Shown here: positions 56,176 through 64,000 of the stretch, piece by piece | Layout of the letters: each line of letters opens with the position of its first letter | Position numbering within the stretch: the stretch's first letter is position 1 | DNA from: Gnetum montanum | Taxonomy: Eukaryota; Streptophyta; Gnetopsida; Gnetales; Gnetaceae | DNA: 64,000 bases | Direction: 5' to 3' | Assembly: GCA_015680685.1 (NCBI GenBank) | Contig: MNCI01034303.1 | Coordinates: 72,948 to 136,947 of the forward strand | Made by a program: the position numbers and the translations under genes | Notes under the pieces: generated by a model | What the model saw: only the letters and a program-made list of their open reading frames with translations | What the model was told of the DNA's origin: nothing | The model's database searches: none

Positions 56176-56394
56176 GTTTGCTCTTAGTCATGGGGGCCCT
56201 GGCACAAATTTTTCAATTCTCTCCATTTTACTATTTGCCTAACCCCTACACCTTGGGTAGTCATCTATGATAAATCTCCGAAAATGTTTCTGCCATAATC
56301 ACAACTTAGCCACTGCGCTTCATATTGAGGCAAGGTATCAATTTCATTATGGTTTATCTATCCTTGCTCATTTGTGACTATGTTGTGTGTGTAG
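56176..56394 (+). other. Intron-like segment of element E
   Basis: The donor reads CGGAG then GTTTGC at 56176, and the acceptor TTGTGTGTGTAG then ATGGAAATC at 56394/56395. The segment contains TCATGGGGG right after the donor and CATAATCACAACTTAGCCAC, both shared with the intron-like segment of D at 34417-34109. The ATG opens only a short frame before the 3' LTR. Confidence 0.5.
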
Positions 56395-56773
56395 ATGGAA
56401 ATCATACAAACAATGGACTAGCCTTGGAGGAAGCACTTAGGATGGACTGGAACTGAAGCATTTATGAAAGGAGCAGGTCTAGTGGTGTGGCTATGGATAA
56501 ATAACAAAAGGCACAATCTTAGCATTGGCGGTAACATGCTTCATTTTCTCTCTCTCTCTTTCTCTACAAGCTACCAAATAAAGGCTTGGATTTCATTTAT
56601 GTACGAGTTTTCACCAAAATGGTCATGAATACCAATTTTGTAATATGCTTATTGATCCATTCACTAGGCATGTTGAGTTTGTCATCCCATTCCATCATCA
56701 ATTGTCAATTAGTCAATAATCCCATACCTTCCCAATATTTTGTAAGAAACTTGTGGATGAGTTTTCATTTAAT

Positions 56774-56783
56774 CATGGGGGTA
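56774..56783 (+). promoter_or_regulatory. Polypurine tract of element E
   Basis: AATCATGGGGGTA abuts the 3' LTR start TGATGAG. It matches the tract of D. Confidence 0.8.
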
Positions 56784-57500
56784 TGATGAGAGCAGTTACT
56801 CTAATGGTTTATTCTAATTATTAGAGTGGTAGTTTCTCTAAAATTAGAGTGGCAGTTTTTCTAATTATTAGAGTAGTTGCTCCCAAGCCTATAAATATAG
56901 TGCCCAGGCGTACAATTTAGAGGAGGAAGTCTAGGGAGGAATTCTTGGAAGGAAGTCTTTTAGAAGTCAAGTAGTGAAAATTTTGTAGTTTGAGTATTTT
57001 TCAAGTGCCCACAGCAGGAGGTCTAAGTGTGGATGGATCTTTATTCAAGCATTGTGTACCTGGGCACACCTTATGTACAACAATAAAGATGAGCTCTTGG
57101 ATTCATCCTTGCAGCACTTGAGATTTGTTTTCTTACTCATTTCCTTTATTTTATTTTCTTTTGAATTTATTTTATTTTATTTTATGCACTTTAAATTTTT
57201 GTTATTATCATACATAGTACAATCACTTCAAGCATGTGTGTAACACTTGGTAACCCAGTAATGATTAGTGTTTGGTAATCCCAGTAGTGTTGCACTGGTT
57301 CAGGATGTGTATGGAAAGTGAGAATGGATACTAGTATTAGGATTAGTTTAAATCCTAGTTAATTAGTAGTTAAGTTAAATTAGTCACTTAGTTAATTAGT
57401 GTTTTGAGGCATAAGCACTTAGTCCTTGGCATTTGACCAGATCATGCGTGAAACACTTGTATTTGTATGTTTGAGCATAGGGGTACCTTGCCGCTCATCA
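56784..57500 (+). repeat. 3' LTR of element E (717 bp)
   Basis: The ends are TGATGAG and CTCATCA. The TATA box TATAAATA lies at 56890-56897. It lacks about 140-155 bp present in the 5' LTR between ACTTAGTTA and GCATAGGCACTTAGTCC. Confidence 0.92.
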
Positions 57501-57505
57501 CTAGA
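57501..57505 (+). repeat. Target site duplication of element E, right copy
   Basis: CTAGA matches 47610-47614. Confidence 0.85.
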
Positions 57506-58134
57506 AAAGATACAAACCAAGAAGATCCAAATTTTGGTGCTCTAAGAATCAAGATTTGGATTCTTCTTGAAGTTTTTACCTTATGGGAGATAAGATCAAT
57601 TATAGATATCTCCATCATAGCCCATCATCTCAACTAATGTATAGTTGTATTTTTTGACCTTTTGGTATATCAAAACCTTAAGTAAAATGGAGAACAAAGG
57701 ATGTTTGCATGGTGTTGTATTTATGGGACAAGGACTTATGAACAAGGACTTCATAATAGGCATGGACAAGAGCAAAGGACTCATGGACCAAGAAAATTAG
57801 GAGCAAAGGCAAAGGGTTCAAGGATTCACAAGCAAAATTGACATCATCAAAGCCTTAAGGAAGCATGTGAAAATTCAAGAGAAATGATAAGGATCATAGA
57901 CTTCAAAGTGCAAAGGAATCTCAAGAAAGACATCTCCAAGAAATAGCATATGTCTTAGTTGAAGTGAAGGAAAATTAGTAAAGGAATCTCTAGGAAACAA
58001 TAGACGCCTTGGCCAAATTGAAGGTTGCTTAGACAAAGACATCTTTGAAAAATAGTAGACATCTTTCTAGTGAGAAATACGTCTTCATGAAGATGTCTCC
58101 ATAGAGACATCTTTCTTGTGGAGAAGAAATTTTT

Positions 58135-58865
58135 TGAGAATGAAGGTCTAATGCAAAAGGACATATCAACCTCAAAGAAGACATCTTTAGTGATTGTTAG
58201 ATAGCCATTGCACAAATTCCAAAGTGATTTCAGAAGCATATTGGCTATAAGAAGACTTCATTCCATTAGGAAATGAGAAATTATTATGTACTATCAAGTG
58301 TCATTGTTAAGCAATCATTGTAATCATCATTGTTCCTCATTGTACTATCTTTTATCTATTGTAATTAGTCAAAGTGAGTTGTACCTCAAAGTACAAGGAT
58401 TAGCAAACTTAGTTGCATTCATTTCTTGTAATTCTTATTCTCTTTTGTTGCCCTATGGAGTTGATGTGCTTCTTGTTGGAAGGCATCTTACTTGAGCTTT
58501 TTAGGATCTTGTAGGATTGAGTGTTTGTGTAGCACCAAAAAATTCTAGAGTAGAGTTCAAGTTGTAAAGGTTGTGAGGTCGTAGTGACCACATTCTACAC
58601 TTGTCAGTACCTTGTAGGATTAAGTGGATTTGTTGTGTCAAATCACTCCAAAGCAAAGATTGGAGCTCGTATAGCATATGGTACCCTTCAAATCACATTT
58701 TAAGAGCAACAACAAAGTCTAGAGGTGTTCTAGCAAACTACCCTTTGAGTATGGACTACCCAAGTTCTGGAACTACGTTAAATTTGGTGTGTGCTTTGGT
58801 TGATTAATTTTTAATTAGAAGAACTTATTCATCTTGCCCCCCTCTTCTAAGTTCAATGATTCTCA
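58135..58865 (+). repeat. Candidate 5' LTR of element H
   Basis: The right end, ATTCTCA, is firm because a primer site follows 2 nt later. The left end rests only on the matching TGAGAAT. The GACATCTTT repeats begin at about 57930, outside this limit, so the LTR could be longer. Confidence 0.45.
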
Positions 58866-58867
58866 AG

Positions 58868-58879
58868 TGGTATCAGAGC
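58868..58879 (+). promoter_or_regulatory. Primer binding site of element H (initiator tRNA-Met)
   Basis: TGGTATCAGAGC is the exact complement of the plant initiator tRNA-Met 3' end and is the standard primer site of Ty1/copia elements. Confidence 0.92.
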
Positions 58880-59078
58880 TTGGTACTATTTTTCTTCATC
58901 GCCTACTAAGAGTGAATAATGGAAGGTGCAATTAACATCAAACTCATTTGGATAAGGGGACTAATTTGCTTCATCAATTTTTGTTCAAAACTTTTGTATC
59001 ACATATGCTATAAAGGTAAGTCTCTCATTCCCTTCTTTCCATTCTAAAATATAAGTGTTTACACTTGTAAAATAAATA

Positions 59079-60200
59079 ATGCTTATGATGATACTTCTAT
59101 TGAAGAAAGGTATGAGATGTTTTATTGAAGTTCTTTCATTTCAAAACTTATGTGTAGAAATAAAATATGCCTTACTTCTCAAAGAAATAAAAATTAAAGT
59201 TCTTAATGATGAATGCTCTTATCTCAAGAAAGAGAAGTTAGACATTAAGGTTGAGATTCGAAAACTAACCAATGAGGGTGTGGAAAAGAGTAAAAACTCA
59301 AATAAAAAAGAATCCAAATAATTCAAAGGTAAAGAAAGAGGTAAATTTTTTTTAAATTTTGATTTTGATTCTTCTTCAATAGAATGTTGGATTTCTGGTG
59401 GTAGAGGCCATGTGGCCTCCAAATGTCCTAGTAATGGTAGGATGAAAAGGAGGGATAAAAATGATATTGAATCAAAAAATACCATCTTCTACATAAGTTA
59501 GAATGATGAAAAATAGAAGGATAATGTGAAAGATTCACATCTCATCTGTATGGCTCTCATAGATGATGATGTTGGCACCTCAAATGATGAATCTAAAGAT
59601 GAAGATGAAAGCTTCAAACTTTGGTATCAAAGTCTCTACACAAAGATGAATATACAACAAAAAGATAGGGATCAAGACATCTCTTCATTAAACTTAAATA
59701 TTTCAGACCTCACAAAAGAAATCTTAGACCTTAGGGTTGAGAATGAAAAACTCACCAAGTGTTGTGAGTAGATGAAAGAAGAGCTTGTAGATGTAAAGTT
59801 TGTGAATGAGAGGTTGGTTAAGGGAAAATAATTCCTTCAAATGGTTTTTGGACAAGGAAGAAGTCCACAAGATAAGAGTGGGCTAGGATGGAGTACACAA
59901 GAGGAATCATCTACACCAACCTCATCTCAATCAAAGGCCATGACAAAGAGTGAAGAATAAACAAGTACTACATCTTAGTCAAAAGTAGCTCCAAACCAAT
60001 CAAAAGCACCATGAAGGTTTGATCATTTTAATAAATTTTACTACAATAGGAAAATTAGATGTTATTACTATAGCAGGTTTGGGCATAAATAATGGAATTT
60101 CAATTTTAAGTTTTATCACATGAACACATGGTCATATCATAGGACTTCTTGGTCTTATCCGAATGTACCTAGAAAGGAATTTTCATATGGTAAAAAGCAT
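59079..60200 (+). pseudogene. Gag of element H
   Basis: Lys/Glu-rich helices (for example SYLKKEKLDIKVEIRKL at about 59216) precede a zinc knuckle at 59385-59426 whose second Cys is Ser (CWISGGRGHVASKC). A frame of 81 codons (59526-59771) contains HLICMALIDDDVGTSNDES and a long coiled coil. A second knuckle-like motif near 60059-60100, CYYYSRFGH, has lost two Cys. Stops separate the parts. SIRE-like Gag proteins have such paired knuckles. Confidence 0.65.
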
Positions 60201-60773
60201 AGGAAAATAATTTAGAGAGGAGTCAAGAAAGATTGGAAAACTTAAAAGAATAAGGAAGTTTGAAAAGAATGTAGAATCAAGAGAAAGGAACATGAGAATG
60301 AGAAGTTTATCTTCAACAATTTCATGAGAGGAAGCCAACCCTTGGAAATTGAAGAAATCTATGCAAGATGAAAAATTTTGAAATAGGAATCTCATTCTCT
60401 AGCTCTATAGGTACCTTAATTCTCTTTAGCAAGAAAGATGAGTAACAATAAGTATAACTATAATCATTGTTCCTTTTCTTGTTACTTGATGTGATTATAC
60501 TATAGTAGTATTTTTGAATGGAAGCTATAATATACAACAATGTCCTATTAATAAATCATAGTTTTTCTAATGACCCAAAATCCTTGAATGTAATTTTTTG
60601 ACCAAAAGGTTTCTTTTAACATTCATTTTTGTTTAAACATTTATGTATTGTGTTATGGCATTGATGTCTAATTTATTTTGGAAGTTTTTTTTAATATTTA
60701 AAAAATTTAAATTAATTCTTGTAATGTAACTCATGTAGCTTGCAAAAGGAATTTCTTAAGCATATGAATTATT
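60201..60773 (+). other. Stretch after element H, nothing recognised
   Basis: Up to about 60370 there are Lys/Glu-rich former coding remains of H. Beyond that the DNA is AT-rich without motif. Confidence 0.3.
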
Positions 60774-60964
60774 TGATATTTTTTATGAGAGGGCTCAAAC
60801 TTGAACCTTTTCTTTATGAACTTGCCAAAAGATCACAAAAAATCATCTATAAAATTTATATATATGATAAAAATTACCTATATATATATGATATTTTTTA
60901 TGAGAGGGCTCAAACTTGATCATATATATGAATTTTATAGATGATTTTTTGTGATCTTTTGGTA
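60774..60964 (+). repeat. Fold-back structure: 46 bp inverted arms plus 31 bp direct repeat
   Basis: The arms at 60823-60868 and 60919-60964 are inverted complements with about two mismatches (key part AAAAGATCACAAAAAATCAT). A 50 nt loop separates them. A 31 bp segment containing TATGAGAGGGCTCAAACTTG occurs twice in direct orientation, at 60774-60804 and in the loop at 60889-60919. As RNA or single-stranded DNA this would form a long stable hairpin. Confidence 0.93.
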
Positions 60965-61191
60965 AATTTTGACTTTTTCAGCATAATAAGATGTATTACT
61001 TAAAAGTTGAATATGTTTGTTTTTACTCACTTGTATTGAAGTTGCTCTTAAATTGTTCAAGGAATATTGGTTTAGAGAGAGGTTACCTGCTCTTGAATAT
61101 ATTTTGAAAATCTTGGATTAAGTATGTCTCTTTTTGTTCTAGATAGATGAAGGGCCGCTCTTGATAAATACTAGTTTTACTTCACTAGCCT
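60965..61191 (+). other. Flank between fold-back and element G
   Basis: No gene or motif is visible. Confidence 0.3.
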
Positions 61192-62148
61192 TGATGAAGA
61201 ATTGGTTGGCTGCATCGATGGGATTGCATTGACATAGCCACTTCAAGGTAGCCATGTGAACATATCCACTTCAAGGTAGCTACTTTGATGTAGTTGCCTT
61301 GATGCAGCCACTTCGATGTAGCTACTTTGATGTAGTCACTTTGAAGTAACTATGTTGATGTGGCCCCATTGACATAATGCCTATTTTCGCCTATAAATAC
61401 ACATGTTTCCATTTTTTTATAGGCATTCTTTTATCTATAGAGTAGCCAAGCTCTTGTAGTTTTATTTCATAGTCTTATAAAATAGTTAGTGAGTGCCTAT
61501 AGTATGGATCTAAGTCAATTGTACAACATCTTATTTGAGTGGCAATGTACTTGAACATATTCCATGAATGATAATAAGATCAAGATTGATTCTTATTAAT
61601 TTTAGTATTTTGACTTAGATTAAATTTACTTTTAATGTAATTTATATTCTATATGTTTAGTTAATATTCATGTTTCCATGCATATTAATGAATTGGTAGA
61701 ATGAGCATGACTAGTTTCAAGCATAAACACATATTTGGTTGGTAATCCTAGTAGCATTATTACTTGGTTCACCCAGTAGCGTAACACTTGATAGTCCTAA
61801 TAGTGGATAAATGGCTTTAGGACTTGTAGAGTAAGCTAGGAATGGACACTCATCATCCATAGGCTAGTTTAGACTTTACTTTCCATTGTTAATTATATTA
61901 AATAATTAATTTCTTTCTTATCATTAGGAGTAGCATAAGGCTAGAACAACATCAACAATCATATGCCTTGCCTTGGACTAAATCATACGTGATAAAGCTA
62001 CCACTAGTCCAAGTGGGAAGACAATGAACTATGATCAATGCTTAACAATGTAGATGCACAACTAGTTCCATCCATGGAATTCGACTAGATTGTGTGTGAA
62101 TGCTTGTGATTCATATGGTTGGGCATAGGGGGTACCCACTGCTCATCA
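61192..62148 (+). repeat. 5' LTR of element G (957 bp)
   Basis: The left end is TGATGAAG, then TTGGTTGGCTGCATCGATGG, which aligns with the D LTR. The right end is CTCATCA at 62142-62148. The TATA box TATAAATA lies at 61392-61399. U3 between 61245 and 61365 is made of about eight 14-15 bp units of the type ACTT(C/T)GATGTAGCT. Confidence 0.82.
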
Positions 62149-62149
62149 T

Positions 62150-62167
62150 TGGCACCATTGTTGGGGA
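62150..62167 (+). promoter_or_regulatory. Primer binding site of element G (tRNA-Asp type)
   Basis: TGGCACCATTGTTGGGGA follows the LTR after one base and differs from the tRNA-Asp complement by transitions only. Confidence 0.85.
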
Positions 62168-62279
62168 TGACATTAGTTATCTAGATCAGTTATATTATAA
62201 ATGATTACTATAAAATTTTTAATGATTTATCTTTTAGAAAATATTAATATTTTATTTTAAGTTGCATATGTTAAAAAAC

Positions 62280-64000
62280 ATGTCTTCTTCACATAGGGTC
62301 AATAAGACATCATATGATGAAAACACTCATAGGAGAAATGATAGGTTCTATACTGAAGAGAATTGGAGTGAACAACCTCAAGAAGGGTTTTCATATGCTC
62401 ATTTCAATCCTTACTATACTCAAGGACTATATTCACCTAAGGCAGATAATCCTAGAGGAGATGGAGTAAGTCCTAGATCAAGGAGGGCATAAAGGCCTAA
62501 CACCTCCTTTAAACCTAGAAAAGGTAAATCAAGGGACCATGGGGAGAACTATAGGAGCCATGGTGATTCTCCCAGTTCCTCATCTTCCTCTTCCTCTTCA
62601 ACATATAGTTTTGATGAAGATGAATGTAGGTATAGAGATAAAGCTCCACTATGGAGTCAAGGTAAAGATAGAGATCAAACCCAAGGGTAAAATAAAAAAC
62701 ATCAACATGAGCATAGAAAATATCATCACAATTAGATGAATAGAAATAAATATTATCACCACGAAATGTCTAATAAAAATGAACCCTTGATGGCTACTAG
62801 GGGTATGAAATAGATTAGGAAGGTAGTTCAAATAGCCCAAAGGCATCAAAGGAATAGCCATATTATATGGCTTGATATGGACAACATTCCTAAATTTAGG
62901 GGAGGCTATGATTTTGATTCACAACATCACTTATGAGCCTTCCATGATGCCTATGCCTTGCAAAACATTGAACACAAGTGGAAAAAGCTTAAGCTATTCC
63001 CTAGGGCACTAATAGATGAAGCTATAAGTTGGTATATGTCATTGGAACTCAATTCCATCCACTGGTAATTCATAATGTTGGAGCTCTTCAATGAAAAATA
63101 CCGAACCTATGCAAGAGTGTCCAATTTGAGAAAACAAATCCATAGGTGAAAGCAAGAAAATCATGAACCCTTGGATGTGGCCTTGGATAGATACTATTTG
63201 CTACTACATAAATGTCCCAACCATGATTTCTCTCAAACAGAGAAGCTTTTCAACATCATGTATGATCTTCATAATCAAATGTGGGAGATCCTTGGGATAT
63301 ATTCCCAAGGTCAATTATTTAAAAGTTCATTAGATATAAAGGCTAATCAAGCTAGTGGGAAAAGAAGAAGAAGAGTTATGCAAATGAGAGAATGTAGAGG
63401 AAAATAAATGGGATCCAACTCTTTAAAAAAAAGGGTCCATATCTATGATGAAAAAAAAAAAGACATCTCTTGATGAGGTTATTTCACAATAAACCTTGCT
63501 AATACAAAAGTTTATCGATGAGCTTGAAGCAAGACTAGATAAGATGTGGGATTTGATGAATGATAAAGTTACAACTTACGTAAAAATTGTAGAGGAGAGA
63601 GTAATGCAAAATGAATTAAGTCATAAAAAAAGAGGAGGAAAAAGAACCAAGAAAAAGGAAAAATAGTTGTATTAGAAGAGGCTATAGACTTAACTATGGG
63701 AGAGGATGATGGATGTGACATCTACCTATATGACTATTCAAACAGCTATTACCTAGTTATGTTACATTTACAGGAGTATGGGACCTTTGCTTTGAATCCC
63801 AAGTTCGTACAAAAGAAAATGGCTAGGAAATAACCTTGTTCATGAGGTAATTATAGATAGTCCTACAAACAAGTGTACTATCCTGATGGGACTTCTTATC
63901 AACCTTAAAACTACTATTAACTGTAGTGGCCAAACCCATAGTCATGGGGAAGGCCATCATCAAACTAGCACTACCATTTCTACTAGCGAGACCCATATGG
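62280..64000 (+). pseudogene. Gag of element G, partial
   Basis: The ATG at 62280 starts MSSSHRVNKTSYDENTHRRN. A Ser-rich run (near 62570-62615) and a Tyr/His/Lys-rich linker follow. Then come the core with DNIPKFRGGYDFDSQHH and FHDAYALQNIEHKWKKLKLF (62880-63000), DVALDRYYLLLHKCPNHDFS (63175-63235), and the basic motif ASGKRRRRVMQ at about 63349-63381. Stops in the path are mostly TAG. The tail near 63930-64000 again shows the WQ/PYG-rich pattern of the family. Compared with E the N-terminus is different and longer. Confidence 0.8.

Larger units (their letters stand above)
47615..57500 (+). mobile_element. Element E: Athila-type retrotransposon with both LTRs and target duplication, 9.9 kb
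   Basis: E is the most complete element. It has a 5' LTR, a duplicated primer-site region, Gag, protease, RT, RNase H, integrase, a conserved 3' region with intron-like leader, a polypurine tract and a 3' LTR, flanked by CTAGA on both sides. Assignment to the Athila lineage rests on the tRNA-Asp-type primer site, the RT motif style (VEVFMDDFSTYG, HFMVQEGIVLG) and the long segment between pol and the 3' LTR. Coding regions read mostly in one phase per domain and are broken mainly by single stop codons. Confidence 0.92.
57930..60540 (+). mobile_element. Element H: Ty1/copia (SIRE-like) LTR and gag remnant
   Basis: A copia LTR ends at 58865 and is followed by an initiator-Met primer site and a Gag path to about 60200. 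Protease, integrase and RT are absent. The Gag layout is of the SIRE type: a first zinc knuckle, a stretch with MALIDDD, a coiled coil and a second knuckle-like motif. The 5' edge of the LTR is uncertain. A perfect 7 bp inverted end pair, TGAGAAT at 58135 and ATTCTCA at 58859-58865, suggests a 731 bp LTR. Confidence 0.7.
61192..64000 (+). mobile_element. Element G: Athila-type retrotransposon, 5' part
   Basis: G holds a full 5' LTR, a tRNA-Asp-type primer site and most of Gag, and it leaves the window on the right. Its LTR shares the start of the D LTR and its Gag shares all blocks of E. The Gag phase is constant over at least 1.1 kb, so G is about as well kept as E. Confidence 0.85.

Noticed and set aside
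57506-58134. 3' LTR of element F beyond element E
   Set aside because: No segment here aligns with 28396-29283 and no CTCATCA border is present; this DNA leads into the copia element H.

Overview
The window looks like intergenic DNA of a large-genome land plant. A gymnosperm is plausible, but the sequence does not settle it. Nearly all of it is nested, decayed LTR retrotransposons. Most of their reading frames can still be followed, but they are broken by stop codons, most of which look like C-to-T or G-to-A changes, as expected of old methylated DNA. I recognise one host gene, a small LOB-domain (LBD) transcription factor at 11935-12744 with one intron.

Left part (1-10.9 kb). Bases 1-3505 are the 3' end of a CpG-rich, apparently young Ty3/gypsy element of the Tat lineage (element A): the end of pol, a 20-copy 37-38 bp tandem array just downstream, and an LTR whose U3 is full of GCGTATAC motifs. 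A abuts element B (3506-8103, minus strand). B has a 1006 bp 5' LTR and one 941-codon frame that encodes Gag and protease joined directly to an integrase C-terminal domain, with no reverse transcriptase, RNase H or integrase core. B sits in the gag of a third element, C (8104 to about 10895, minus), an Athila-type element whose LTR fades out upstream of the LBD gene.

Middle (12.7-28.4 kb). This part is AT-rich and poor in recognisable features. It holds a Ty1/copia remnant (I, 15.7-17.5 kb), a chromovirus-like gypsy remnant (J, 21.3-24.4 kb, minus), a small rearranged fragment that shares the 38 bp repeat of element A (25.1 kb), a LINE-type endonuclease remnant (26.6-27.3 kb) and SINE-like tRNA-derived pieces.

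Right part (28.4-64 kb). Four related Athila-lineage elements are stacked here. F (plus) starts at 28396 and is split in its reverse transcriptase by D (31385-43438, minus, both LTRs present). F resumes to about 47.6 kb, where E (47615-57500, plus, both LTRs, 5 bp target duplication CTAGA) is inserted. G (plus) begins at 61192 and runs off the end. A SIRE-like copia gag (H) and a long fold-back structure lie between E and G. D, E, F and G share LTR ends of the TGATGAG...CTCATCA type and a tRNA-Asp-type primer site, partly decayed in F. D and E, and in part F, also share an unusual region between pol and the 3' LTR. It has repeated polypurine-like TCATGGGGG motifs and an intron-like leader ending at an ATG. 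In D this ATG opens a roughly 1.56 kb degenerate ORF that looks helical and sits where Athila elements carry an env-like gene.

The elements are most likely silent. The only unit likely to act for the host is the LBD gene.
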